From: Pirellulales bacterium | Lineage (GTDB): Bacteria; Planctomycetota; Planctomycetia; Pirellulales; JAEUIK01 | Length of the DNA: 64,000 nt | Reading direction: 5' to 3' | NCBI GenBank assembly: GCA_019694435.1 | Contig: JAIBBZ010000001.1 | Location: 397,508 to 461,507 of the forward strand | In this document: piece after piece, positions 26,805-35,487 of the stretch | Numbering within the stretch: the stretch's first letter is position 1 | Layout: the number at the start of each line of letters is the position of its first letter | The notes under the pieces: model-generated | Told to the model about the DNA's origin: nothing | Seen by the model: the letters and a program-made list of their open reading frames with translations, nothing else | The model's database searches: none | Translations under genes and position numbers: made by a program

Positions 26805-28565
26805 ATGTCCGACGAAGAACCGTCCGGCTCGGCGCTGAGCCCTGTCGAGAAAACCAAGCAGGCCAGCAACTATCTGCGCGGCACGATCCGCGAGGAGTTG
26901 CAAGGCGAGACGTCGGCGTTCAACAAGGACAACGCCACACTGCTGAAGTTCCACGGCACTTATCAGCAAGACGATCGCGATGTCCGCAGCGAGAAGACGG
27001 CCGCGGCCGGCAAGAAGCGCGAAAAGGAATACAGCTTCATGGTCCGCGTCCGCATTCCAGGCGGACAGCTCACGGCCGACCAGTTCCTGGCGCAGCTCGA
27101 CGTCGGCGACCAGTTGGGCAACGCGAACATCCGTCTGACCACGCGCCAGGCGATCCAGTTTCATGGAGTGGTCAAACAAAACCTCTGGCCGGTGATTCAC
27201 CGGATCAACGAGATCGAGCTGTCAACCTTGGCGGCCTGCGGCGACGTCGTGCGCAACATCATGTGCTGCCCCGCGCCGATCAACGGCGACCCGGTGCACG
27301 GCCAGATGAAGGCGATGTGCGACCGGCTCGTCCAACACCTGGCCCCGCGCACGCCGGCTTACCACGAAATCTGGGTCGCTGAACCAGGCGCCGAGCCGCA
27401 ATTGGTCAACGGCGCCGCGGCGCATGGCGCCGCCGGCGAGGAAATCGAGCCGATCTATGGCCGCACCTATTTGCCGCGCAAGTTCAAGATCGCCGTCGGC
27501 CTGCCGGGCGACAATTGCGTCGACATCTATTCGCAAGACCTGGGCTTCATGGCCATCTGCGAGGATTACAACGTCGTCGGCTACAACGTGCTGGTCGGCG
27601 GCGGCTTCGGCATGACCCCCAGCGCGAAGAAGACCTTCCCGGCCATCGCCAAGCGGCTCACCTATGTAAGACCCGACCAGGTGCTCGACGTGGCCGAGGC
27701 GATCATCAAGGTCCAGCGCGACCACGGCAATCGCAGCGACCGCAAGGTGGCCCGGCTCAAGTACCTGATTCACAACTGGGGCCTGGAACGGTTCAAGGAA
27801 GCGGTCGAGCAAGCTTTCGGCCAGAAGCTGCCGGAGCCGCACCCCGACGACGTACGCGGCTTCGACGATCACCTGGGCTGGCACGAACAGGGCGACGGCC
27901 GCTGGTTCTACGGGCTGAACGTGGAAAACGGCCGCGTGAAAGACGAAGGCAACTTCCGCCTGAAGACGGCGCTGCGGGTGCTCCTGCAAGAGCTGCAGCC
28001 CGGCGTCCGGTTGACCACTCATCAGAGCTTGTTGTTCACCGACCTGGCGGAAGATCAGCGCTCGGGGCTCGAGCAGATTCTGCGCGAGCATGGCGTCAAG
28101 CTCTCGCACGAGATCTCGCAGGTGCGCCGCTGGTCGATGGCCTGTGTCGCCTGGCCGACCTGCAGCCTGGCGATCACCGAGAGCGAACGGGCCCTACCCG
28201 GCGTGATCGATCGGCTCGAGACCGAAGTGGCCCGGCTGGGCCTGTCGAGCGAAGCGTTTACGGTTCGGATGACGGGCTGCCCCAACGGCTGCGCGCGGCC
28301 GTTCAACTCGGACGTTGGCCTGGTTGGCAAGGCGGTCGGCAAATACACCGTTTATCTGGGTGGCCGGCTGCTCGGCAACCGGCTGAACACCTTGTACAAG
28401 GACCTGGTACCGCTCGAGGAAATCGTGCCGACGCTGGTACCGGCCCTGGCCTTCTTCAAGCAGCAGCGGATCAACGGCGAGACATTCGGCGATTTCTGCG
28501 ACCGTCAAGGCGTCGAAGCGATACGCGCCTTTGCCGAGCAGTTCGCAGCGGTGCAAGCCGGTTGA
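26805..28565 (+). CDS. Assimilatory sulfite reductase, haemoprotein (CysI-like)
   Basis: Reduces sulfite to sulfide with six electrons, for cysteine synthesis; cytoplasmic sirohaem/4Fe-4S enzyme. 586 aa from the ATG at 26805 (the TTG at 26790 is an alternative). Two ferredoxin-like/sirohaem repeats: LTTRQAIQFHGVVKQN early and LTTHQSLLFTD later. The cluster/sirohaem cysteines are C447 and C453 (CVAWPTC) and C492 and C496 (TGCPNGCARPF), the CX5C...CX3C pattern. The C-terminal YLGGRLLGNRLNTLYKD matches CysI. No flavoprotein partner (CysJ) or sulfate-activation gene is nearby, so the electron donor could be ferredoxin or an unlinked CysJ. Confidence 0.92.
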   Translation: MSDEEPSGSALSPVEKTKQASNYLRGTIREELQGETSAFNKDNATLLKFHGTYQQDDRDVRSEKTAAAGKKREKEYSFMVRVRIPGGQLTADQFLAQLDVGDQLGNANIRLTTRQAIQFHGVVKQNLWPVIHRINEIELSTLAACGDVVRNIMCCPAPINGDPVHGQMKAMCDRLVQHLAPRTPAYHEIWVAEPGAEPQLVNGAAAHGAAGEEIEPIYGRTYLPRKFKIAVGLPGDNCVDIYSQDLGFMAICEDYNVVGYNVLVGGGFGMTPSAKKTFPAIAKRLTYVRPDQVLDVAEAIIKVQRDHGNRSDRKVARLKYLIHNWGLERFKEAVEQAFGQKLPEPHPDDVRGFDDHLGWHEQGDGRWFYGLNVENGRVKDEGNFRLKTALRVLLQELQPGVRLTTHQSLLFTDLAEDQRSGLEQILREHGVKLSHEISQVRRWSMACVAWPTCSLAITESERALPGVIDRLETEVARLGLSSEAFTVRMTGCPNGCARPFNSDVGLVGKAVGKYTVYLGGRLLGNRLNTLYKDLVPLEEIVPTLVPALAFFKQQRINGETFGDFCDRQGVEAIRAFAEQFAAVQAG

Positions 28566-28629
28566 TCGACGTCCACGCGATCCTCGTCGGATTCCCGGCG
28601 AGGCATGGGGACCAGGAGGCCCCACGGGC

Positions 28630-29022
28630 ATGCGCCCCTTGCGACCTTGGATGACGTTCGTGCTGCGGTTCGCGGCGTGCTTCAACCTGCTGGCCGGGTT
28701 GAGCATGCTGCTGTTCTATCACGAGCAGCTCAAAATGATCGGCGTACACAAGACGCCGGCCATGGTGCTGCCGATTCAACTGGTCGGCGCGCTGGTTATG
28801 CTGTTTGGCGTCGGCTACTGGCTGGTCGCCGAACACCCGGCCGAAAACCGGCATCACCTGTTGCTGGGCTTTCTGAGCAAGTTGTCCGGTTCGCTGCTGG
28901 CCATTTACCACGTGGCGCTGGGCAACCTGCCGCCGGCGTTCCTGGGGGCCGTGTTCTTCGCCGACATCATCTACCTGCCCCTGTTCTGGGTGATCCTGCG
29001 GCGGCTCTACCCGGCCGCCTGA
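28630..29022 (+). CDS. Small four-helix membrane protein
   Basis: 130 aa from the ATG at 28630. Four hydrophobic segments: LRFAACFNLLAGLSMLLFY, AMVLPIQLVGALVMLFGVGYWLV, LGFLSKLSGSLLAIYHVALG and FLGAVFFADIIYLPLFWVI. The pattern resembles small uncharacterised DoxX-like or DUF-type membrane proteins, without a firm match. It lies 64 bp after the sulfite reductase gene on the same strand and may be transcribed with it; a link to sulfur metabolism is only positional. Confidence 0.7.
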   Translation: MRPLRPWMTFVLRFAACFNLLAGLSMLLFYHEQLKMIGVHKTPAMVLPIQLVGALVMLFGVGYWLVAEHPAENRHHLLLGFLSKLSGSLLAIYHVALGNLPPAFLGAVFFADIIYLPLFWVILRRLYPAA

Positions 29023-29359
29023 TACCCGGTTTCCCCCCACCCGGCGAGGCCGCGGCGAGGGCTCCGGGGGCCAGCGTTTTTCGTCCAATCGGCAGCATCG
29101 GCGCGACCGGTCGGCAAGGTGCTTGCGCAACGCTTGCGCGGCTGATTCCAAGCCTGCCGCATGGTTGACTTTGCGTTCTTTGCCTAGCTAAGGTGATGGG
29201 CTGTAGTTGCGGTGCGGAGCGACCTGAGGGGGGGGCCCAAGGTCGGTCTTTCGACCGCCGTCGCGCACGTTGGTGCGCCCCCTTCCGACGGCGTCCCGAG
29301 GCGATTGGCCTGCGGCGGCGCAAGTCCGTCAAGCCGGGCAAGCAGGCGAGGTAGGCACT
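29023..29359 (+). other. 337-bp intergenic region before the carbamoyltransferase gene
   Basis: No credible gene. G-rich runs occur near 29226-29237. No clear terminator or promoter was identified, although the carbamoyltransferase locus must begin here. A GCGAGG stretch (29346-29351) precedes the TTG start at 29360 and can serve as its ribosome-binding site. Confidence 0.4.
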
Positions 29360-31189
29360 TTGAAGCAATACGTTCTCGGCATCTCGGCGTTTTACCACGA
29401 CTCGGCTGCCGCGTTGGTCTGCGACGGCGAGATCATCGCGGCCGCGCAGGAAGAGCGCTTTTCGCGCGTCAAGCACGATCCTCGGTTTCCCCGCAACGCG
29501 GTCAACTACTGCCTGGGCGAAGCGTTCATCGACCCGTCGGAGATCGCCTCGGTGGCGTTCTACGACAGCTCGCTGTTGACCTTCGATCGGGTCGTCAAGA
29601 ACACCGTCAGCGTCGCCCCTGGCGGACGCGATCAGTTTGCCGACGCTTGCCGGGCCTTTCTCGGCGCCAAGGCGCGGCTGATGGACGACCTTGAAGAGGT
29701 GCTCGGCCTGCGGCCCAAGCTGCTCGTGACGCACCATCACATGGCGCATGCCGCGAGCTGCTTTTATCCCTCGCCCTACGAAGAGGCGGCCATCCTGACG
29801 ATCGACGGCGTCGGCGAATGGGCCACTTGCACGCTGGGCCACGGTCAGGGCAACCAGATCGAATTGCTCAAGGAAATTCGCTATCCGCATTCGCTCGGGC
29901 TGCTCTACAGCGCCTTCACCTATTACTGCGGCTTCAAGGTCAACTCGGGCGAGTACAAGCTGATGGGCCTCGCGCCGTATGGCCAGCCCAAGTATGCCGA
30001 CAAGATTCGGCAGCACCTGGTCGACCTCCTCGACGACGGCTCGTTCCGTTTGAACACCAAGTATTTCGGCTATCTCGACTCGGGCGTGATGACCAATGCC
30101 CACTTCGATGAGCTGTTCGGCGGCCCGGCCCGAAAGCCGGAGACGCAAATCACCCGCCGCGAAATGGACCTGGCCGCTTCGGTCCAGCAGGTGACCGAGG
30201 AAGCGATGCTCAAGCTCGTCGCGCACGCTTGCCAGTTGACCGGCTCGAAAAACGTCTGCATGGCCGGCGGCGTGGCGCTCAACTGCGTGGCTAACGGCCG
30301 CGTGTGGCGCGAGTCGCAGCTCGACGGGCTGTTCGTGCAGCCGGCCGCCAGCGATGCCGGCGGCGCCTTGGGCGCCGCGCAACTGGTCTCGCACCAGTTG
30401 TACGGCGCACCGCGCAAGCTCGAAGGCCAGCGCGACTCGCTCAAGGGCAGCTATCTGGGCCCCGGCTTTGCGCCGCACGAGATCGAGGCCTTCCTCGATC
30501 GCCAGGATGCTCCCCATCACCGCATCGAAGATGCGCAAGAACGAGCCCAGATGATCGCCACGGCGCTGGCCGAAGGCAAGGTCGTGGGCCTGCTCAGCGG
30601 GCGGATGGAGTTTGGTCCCCGCGCACTGGGTTCGCGTTCGATCATCGGCGACCCGCGGCAGCGCGACATGCAGTCGAAGATGAACTTGAAGATCAAGTTC
30701 CGCGAGAGCTTCCGGCCGTTTGCGCCTGCCGTGCTGGCGGAAAAGTCGGCCGAGTATTTCGACCTCGAGGGGATCAGCCCCTACATGCTGCTCGTGGCCC
30801 CGGTACAGCCCAGCCGGCAGGTCGCGATGCAGCGCAGCGTGTCCGAGGGCGACGACATGCTGCCGATCTTGAATCAACCGCGCAGCGACGTTCCGGCCGT
30901 CACGCACGTCGACTACAGCGCACGCATCCAAACGGTCGCCGAGGACGGGCATCCCGAGTTCCGCCGCATCCTCGAAGCGTTCTACGGGCAGACGGGGTGC
31001 CCGGTGCTCGTCAATACGAGCTTCAACGTGCGGGGCGAACCGATCGTGTGCACACCGAACGACGCCTATCGCTGCTTCATGCGGACCGACATGGACTTGC
31101 TGGTGCTGGAAGATTGGTTGTTGTGGAAAGAAGAGCAGCCGGCCATGCAGGGCGACGAAGACTGGAGAAGCCAATATGAGCTCGACTGA
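29360..31189 (+). CDS. Carbamoyltransferase (NodU/CmcH/TobZ family)
   Basis: Transfers a carbamoyl group from carbamoyl phosphate to a hydroxyl of a sugar, antibiotic or toxin scaffold. 609 aa. I chose the TTG at 29360 because MKQYVLGISAFYHDSAAALV is where family members begin; the frame stays open for 30 more codons without similarity. The N-terminal Kae1-like domain has HHHMAHAASCF (metal site, ~125-133), DGVGEWAT and the NSGEYKLMGLAPYG loop. The C-terminal domain has SGRMEFGPRALGSRSI and NTSFNVRGEPIVCTPNDA. Complete. It overlaps the next gene by 14 bp and heads the 29.3-34.6 kb locus. Confidence 0.93.
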   Translation: MKQYVLGISAFYHDSAAALVCDGEIIAAAQEERFSRVKHDPRFPRNAVNYCLGEAFIDPSEIASVAFYDSSLLTFDRVVKNTVSVAPGGRDQFADACRAFLGAKARLMDDLEEVLGLRPKLLVTHHHMAHAASCFYPSPYEEAAILTIDGVGEWATCTLGHGQGNQIELLKEIRYPHSLGLLYSAFTYYCGFKVNSGEYKLMGLAPYGQPKYADKIRQHLVDLLDDGSFRLNTKYFGYLDSGVMTNAHFDELFGGPARKPETQITRREMDLAASVQQVTEEAMLKLVAHACQLTGSKNVCMAGGVALNCVANGRVWRESQLDGLFVQPAASDAGGALGAAQLVSHQLYGAPRKLEGQRDSLKGSYLGPGFAPHEIEAFLDRQDAPHHRIEDAQERAQMIATALAEGKVVGLLSGRMEFGPRALGSRSIIGDPRQRDMQSKMNLKIKFRESFRPFAPAVLAEKSAEYFDLEGISPYMLLVAPVQPSRQVAMQRSVSEGDDMLPILNQPRSDVPAVTHVDYSARIQTVAEDGHPEFRRILEAFYGQTGCPVLVNTSFNVRGEPIVCTPNDAYRCFMRTDMDLLVLEDWLLWKEEQPAMQGDEDWRSQYELD

Positions 31190-31544
31190 AGTGGACCGTA
31201 CGCGTGCTCTGGCCGGCGCCCTGTTCGACGAGGTCATCGTCCCCTTGGCCGCGCGGCGCAAGGCCGCGGGGCAGCAGGCCTATTTTCCCCTGGCTGGCGA
31301 GCCGGGAGCGAAGACCTATTACGAGCAGCCGCTGTTGGGCAAGATGCAGCCGGCCGATTTCGAGTTTCCTGGCGGCGGTACGCCCGAGGGCCTGCTCGAA
31401 GCCTTGGCGCGATATTGGCAGGGGCAGGGTGAGACCGACCTGGCGGCGATGGTACCGCGGCTTAAAGAGATCGCCACGGCCGTGGCCGATGCGGCGCACG
31501 CCGACGATGGCAGCGTGAGCATCCTGTGCTATACGATGTTCTGA
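31176..31544 (+). CDS. Unrecognised 122-aa protein coupled to the carbamoyltransferase
   Basis: Starts 14 bp inside the end of the carbamoyltransferase gene, indicating translational coupling. Mostly helical, soluble, no signal peptide. Recognisable segments are ALFDEVIVPLAARRKAAGQQ, YFPLAGEPGAKTYYEQP (Tyr/Pro-rich), and a C-terminal amphipathic helix followed by SVSILCYTMF. It matches neither of the small proteins (SxtJ-like, DUF5989) that I recall following carbamoyltransferases elsewhere. The coupling suggests a stoichiometric partner or chaperone, which is an inference. Confidence 0.72.
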   Translation: MSSTEVDRTRALAGALFDEVIVPLAARRKAAGQQAYFPLAGEPGAKTYYEQPLLGKMQPADFEFPGGGTPEGLLEALARYWQGQGETDLAAMVPRLKEIATAVADAAHADDGSVSILCYTMF

Positions 31545-31550
31545 CCGTGC

Positions 31551-31582
31551 GGTAGGCAATCCCAGGGGTAGGCAATCCGCGG
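31551..31582 (+). repeat. 16-bp tandem duplication
   Basis: GGTAGGCAATCC at 31551-31562 recurs at 31567-31578. The full 16-base units differ at one position. It lies just after the stop of the 122-aa gene, in the 167-bp gap before the next gene. Confidence 0.8.
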
Positions 31583-31711
31583 GGCAACATGCGGATTTCG
31601 GTGGGCTCGATTTCATGGAGAACTCACAGCAAGGATGTGTTCGAGGCCAGTGTGACCAGGGGCACCCAATGCCCGACCCCCGGCGCGCGAAACTACAGGG
31701 GACAGTTGGGC

Positions 31712-32278
31712 ATGAGCACAGCGACATGCTTACGCGAGCAGATCGAGCAAGATCTCTGGGATTGGGTGCATAACTTCGTCAACGCCAAGAATGCGTTCTA
31801 CGATTACAAGTTTCCGCCCTGCCCGTTCGCCAAGCAGGCGATCCAACAAAAGACCTTGGCCGTCGAAGTCTGGGAATCGGGCAACGTTCGCGAGTTTATT
31901 CGCAGTTGTGCCGACAAGGTGCGCCTGTCGCCGACCCTGACGACGCTGGTGATGGCGTTTCCGCCGCGGACGAAGTTTGCCTGGGGTTTGACCGACTATG
32001 TCGAGAGCCTCAACGCCGAGATGATCTGCGACGACGTGTTCCTCAACACGGGTGAAGCCAAGACCACGGTCAGCCGCTATCCTGGATCGCCGCCCAACGA
32101 GCCCTATTTCATCGTCATCGCCAACAGCCTCGAAGCGGTGCTGCAAGGCTGCGAAGCGCTGAAAAAGACCGACTACTACAAGGATTGGCCGGCCGAGCAT
32201 TACGCCTTGGTCGTCGAACGCCGGCAGCGGATGTACGAAAAGTACGGCCGCAAGCCCGGCCACGACAAACCCAGGTGA
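31712..32278 (+). CDS. Unrecognised 188-aa protein with a CPFA motif
   Basis: ATG at 31712 with AGGGGACA about 8 nt upstream. Earlier in-frame starts would include non-conserved-looking sequence. Soluble, mixed alpha/beta. PPCPFAKQAIQQKTL near residue 35 and the later pattern TTLVMAF...LTDYVESLNAEM vaguely recall DUF1415-type proteins (CPFAK plus a DYL segment). The C-terminal HYALVVERRQRMYEKYG is not typical of that family. Cys residues at about 37, 67, 104 and 150 could be functional. It sits between the carbamoyltransferase pair and the SGNH hydrolase on the same strand. Confidence 0.72.
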   Translation: MSTATCLREQIEQDLWDWVHNFVNAKNAFYDYKFPPCPFAKQAIQQKTLAVEVWESGNVREFIRSCADKVRLSPTLTTLVMAFPPRTKFAWGLTDYVESLNAEMICDDVFLNTGEAKTTVSRYPGSPPNEPYFIVIANSLEAVLQGCEALKKTDYYKDWPAEHYALVVERRQRMYEKYGRKPGHDKPR

Positions 32279-32302
32279 CGTCGGCGGTCAGCGAATCGAC
32301 GC

Positions 32303-33301
32303 ATGTGGAAATCGCTCTCCCGGTATCATCCCCGCATCGGCTACACGCTCATGCCGAGCGTGAAGTCGCGCGTGCCTTGGGAGACCGGTGGCTACCTGTT
32401 GCAGACCAACGCGGCCGGCTTTCGCTCGAACCGCGAGTTCGTCAAGGAGCGCACGCCCGGCAAGTTCCGCGCGATCTTGTTCGGCGACTCGATGACCGCC
32501 GGCGACGGTGTGGCCAACGCCGACCGCTATAGCGACCAGCTCGAAGCAATGGTCCCCCATCTCGAGGTCTACAACTACGGCCTCCCCGGCACGGGCACCG
32601 ACCAGCACTACATCGCCTTTCAAGATTGTGCCGACGTCGAGTACGACCTGCTCGTGATCGGGCTGTACGTCGAGAACATCGGCCGGGTGGCCAACCGGTT
32701 TCGCACGTTCGCCGGCGAGCGCGGCGAAAAGGTGATCTACGCGAAGCCCTATTTCCTGCTGGAGAACGACGAGCTTACCCTGCACCACATCCCGGTGCCG
32801 AAGGCGGCCCTGACCAAGGAGTCGATGTCGCCGGAAGACCTGAAACACGTCAACTGGGGTGTGCCGCACGCCGGGCTGCGCGAGGTGGTCAAGAAACTCG
32901 GCCTCCGCGACCTGGCCCAGAAGATCACGCGCTTTCAGCCGCTGCCCGAGTATGCCTCGCCCGATCATCCCGACTGGAAGCTGCTGAGCAAGATTGTCTC
33001 GAACTGGGCCGGCGAGAGCCGGGCGCCGGTGCTGATCGTGCTGCTGCCGATGTGGCCGTTCACCGAAGAGTCGAGCGACCCGACGCCGTACCAGGCGCGG
33101 TACCGCGAGTTGGCCGCGCAGATCGGCTGCTACCTGCACGATCCGCTGCCGGACCTGTGGAAGTACACGCCCGAGGAGCGCCGGGCTTTTCGCTTCAAGG
33201 TCGATTCGCACTACACGCCGGCCGGCCACAAGGCGATCGCTGCATCGATCGCCCCAACGATCGAGCGCATCATGGCCGAACACCCGGCACCCCAGTCCTA
33301 G
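32303..33301 (+). CDS. SGNH/GDSL-family hydrolase
   Basis: 332 aa. The Ser block is LFGDSMTAGDGV (nucleophile Ser at ~62), preceded by LQTNAAGFRSNREF, which is common in polysaccharide-acting SGNH proteins. The catalytic Asp-His block is DSHYTPAGHKAIA near the C terminus. The Gly (NYGLPGTGTDQ) block is clear; the Asn block is less so (LYVENIG). No signal peptide, so it probably acts in the cytoplasm. Such enzymes remove or add acyl groups on glycans; the neighbouring glycosyltransferase and carbamoyltransferase fit a glycan-decoration role. It follows the 188-aa gene by 24 bp. Confidence 0.87.
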   Translation: MWKSLSRYHPRIGYTLMPSVKSRVPWETGGYLLQTNAAGFRSNREFVKERTPGKFRAILFGDSMTAGDGVANADRYSDQLEAMVPHLEVYNYGLPGTGTDQHYIAFQDCADVEYDLLVIGLYVENIGRVANRFRTFAGERGEKVIYAKPYFLLENDELTLHHIPVPKAALTKESMSPEDLKHVNWGVPHAGLREVVKKLGLRDLAQKITRFQPLPEYASPDHPDWKLLSKIVSNWAGESRAPVLIVLLPMWPFTEESSDPTPYQARYRELAAQIGCYLHDPLPDLWKYTPEERRAFRFKVDSHYTPAGHKAIAASIAPTIERIMAEHPAPQS

Positions 33302-33366
33302 TCGTATAGCATCCGCGCCGTGCGTGTCGCCTTGTCGATCCCCGTTGCCAAAGCCATCCAGCCGCT

Positions 33367-34623
33367 ATGACCGCAGCGCCGGCGCGACGCAAATGGCTGA
33401 TCATCACACAGTACTACCCGCCCGAGGTAGGCGCGCCGCAAATCCGGCTGGCCTCGATGGCCAAGCAGCTCCAGCGGCGCGGGATCGACGTCGAGGTGCT
33501 CACCGGGCTGCCGAATTACCCGGTCGGCAAGATCTTTCCCGAATACGCCGGCGCCGCCGGACGCGACAAGCGGCGCGAAACGATCGGCGGCATCCCGGTT
33601 CGCCGGGTATGGATCTATGCCGCGTCGGGCCGGTCGATCTTCAAGCGGCTGGCCAACTATTTCAGCTTCACGTGGTCGGTGCTGTGGGCGGCGCTCTTCG
33701 GTCCGCGGCCTGACGTCATCTTCCTCGAATCGCAGCCGCTGTCAGTCGGTATCGTCGGCCTGGCGATGAAATGGTTTCGCGGCGTGCCGTACGTCTATAA
33801 CGTGCCCGATCTGCAGGTCGACGTGGCCAAGCAACTCGGTTTCGTGCGCAGCGAGTGGTTTCTCAAGCTCGCCTTGGCGCTGGAGAACCTGTTCCTGCGC
33901 CAAAGCTGGAAGGTGTCGACCGTCACGCACCAGTTCATCGAGCATTTCGTCGGCCGGGGCATCGATCGCGGCAAAGTGACCTTCCTGCCCAACGGGGCCG
34001 ATACCGAGTTTCTGCAGCCCCTGCCGCCCGACCCGGAACTGCTCGAGCGCTGGCAACTGCAAGGTAAGCAAGGCTTCTTCTACGTCGGTACGCAGGCCTA
34101 CTACCATTCGCTCGACACGCTGATCGACGCGGCCACGCTGTTGCGCGACCGCACGGACTTGAGGTTTGTCATCCTGGGCGACGGTCCCGAGCATCCGCGG
34201 ATCGTCAAGCTGGCCGAAGAGCGCGGCCTGCCAAACGTTGTCTTTGGCGACGCGCCCTACGAGCGCATGCCGCGGACCTATTCAGTGGCCTACGCCTCGG
34301 TGGCCACGGTGCGCGACATGCCCGTCGCCGGGCAAATGCGCCTAGCCAAAGTTGCAGCGTCGCTCGCCTGCGGCGTGCCGGTGATTCTCACGGCCCGCGG
34401 CGAGCATGCCGAGTTGATGGTCAAGAACGAGTTGGGCGTGGTCGTCGAGCCCGAGCAGCCGCAGCAACTGGCCGACGCGATCGCCGCGCTAGCCGACGAT
34501 CCGGAACGCCGCAACCGGCTGAGCGCGTCGGGCCGGGATTTCGCCGTGCGCGAAACGAGCTGGTCGATGATCGTCGAGAATTGGCTGGCCGAAATCGGCG
34601 AGCCCACGCCGACGAAAGTCTAG
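33367..34623 (+). CDS. Glycosyltransferase, family 4 (WcaI-like)
   Basis: 418 aa, GT-B fold retaining glycosyltransferase. N-terminal WLIITQYYPPEVGAPQIRLASMAKQLQRRG is typical of WcaI-type enzymes. The C-terminal Rossmann half has FFYVGTQAYYHSLDTLIDAA, LRFVILGDGPEHPRI and the donor-site region MRLAKVAASLACGVPVILT. The more common ExxGxxxxE motif appears replaced by a form without the first Glu, as in some WcaI relatives. Cytoplasmic, membrane-associated via hydrophobic patches (FSFTWSVLWAALFG). Last gene of the carbamoyltransferase locus; its acceptor is unknown but probably the scaffold modified by the upstream genes. Confidence 0.88.
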   Translation: MTAAPARRKWLIITQYYPPEVGAPQIRLASMAKQLQRRGIDVEVLTGLPNYPVGKIFPEYAGAAGRDKRRETIGGIPVRRVWIYAASGRSIFKRLANYFSFTWSVLWAALFGPRPDVIFLESQPLSVGIVGLAMKWFRGVPYVYNVPDLQVDVAKQLGFVRSEWFLKLALALENLFLRQSWKVSTVTHQFIEHFVGRGIDRGKVTFLPNGADTEFLQPLPPDPELLERWQLQGKQGFFYVGTQAYYHSLDTLIDAATLLRDRTDLRFVILGDGPEHPRIVKLAEERGLPNVVFGDAPYERMPRTYSVAYASVATVRDMPVAGQMRLAKVAASLACGVPVILTARGEHAELMVKNELGVVVEPEQPQQLADAIAALADDPERRNRLSASGRDFAVRETSWSMIVENWLAEIGEPTPTKV

Positions 34624-34641
34624 CGGCCGCCGCGCTCGCAG

Positions 34642-35373
34642 CTACTTGAGCAGGGCCTGGGCCCGCTTCGACAGCTCGGCCACGACGCCGGAAAACTCCT
34701 TACGCGCCGCGGCCAGGCCCGCCACGGTCTTCGTACCGGGCCCGTTGACATAGTCGAGCACGATGCGTTCGGCGGCAACGAATTGCTGGCCGATCTCGAC
34801 GATCGGGCCAGCGAGCGGGATCGGGATGCTCGTCACGCCGTTGCAATCGCCGTGCAACAAGTCGCCCTGCTCGACCACCAGCCCGCCGACGCGCACCGGC
34901 AGGCCCACGTGCAAGATGTGGCAGTAGGCGTGCGAACAATTGGTCGAGCCGGTGAACACCGGATACTTGATGGCCCGAACCTGGTCCAGGTCGCGCCCCG
35001 AGCCGGAAGTGATCAGGCCCACCGAGCCGAACGCCTTGTAGGTCGAGCACATCACCTCGCCAAACGTGGCGGCCACGCTCGGCTCGTCGAGATCCTGGAA
35101 CACGACCACCGCGGGCCCGGGCAGCCAGCCGAATTGTTCGATTTGTTTTTCGAGGCTCGCGTAGGCGTCGCCCTTGCCCGGCGGATTGTCGCTGCGAAAG
35201 CAGGCCGTCGTGGCGAAGCCGACCATCGGCGGAAACTCGGGAAAGTTGCAGCGAATCCGCTGATCCATGTAGCCGCGATTCCGCGGCCGCGCGTCGAACA
35301 GCTCGATGATGTTGCAAATGGTCGGCGTATCAAATTGGGCCAGCCGGCCCAAGAGCGCGGGATCAAACGTCAT
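34642..35373 (-). CDS. RraA-family protein (HMG/CHA aldolase-like)
   Basis: 243 aa from the ATG at 35373 (MTFDPALLGRLAQFDTPTICNII). The family includes 4-hydroxy-4-methyl-2-oxoglutarate aldolases and the RNase E inhibitor RraA. The substrate and metal signature is present: SGSGRDLDQVRAIKYPVF (Arg-Asp) and GDLLHGDCNGVTSIP (Asp). FQDLDEPSVAATFGEVM corresponds to the start of the GE loop. Trimeric in known members. The conserved metal-binding residues favour an aldolase/decarboxylase-like enzyme over a pure RNase regulator. Convergent with the glycosyltransferase gene. Confidence 0.85.
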   Translation of the reverse strand: MTFDPALLGRLAQFDTPTICNIIELFDARPRNRGYMDQRIRCNFPEFPPMVGFATTACFRSDNPPGKGDAYASLEKQIEQFGWLPGPAVVVFQDLDEPSVAATFGEVMCSTYKAFGSVGLITSGSGRDLDQVRAIKYPVFTGSTNCSHAYCHILHVGLPVRVGGLVVEQGDLLHGDCNGVTSIPIPLAGPIVEIGQQFVAAERIVLDYVNGPGTKTVAGLAAARKEFSGVVAELSKRAQALLK

Positions 35374-35487
35374 GGCAGCCACCACCGTAAACAGGCCAAG
35401 GTCGAGGGGGAACGAGCGAGCCCGGGCGTAAGAATAGCGTGCGCCGCGGCGCCACGCCACGCGGTGAGCGCCCGCGACCTGGCTGCT

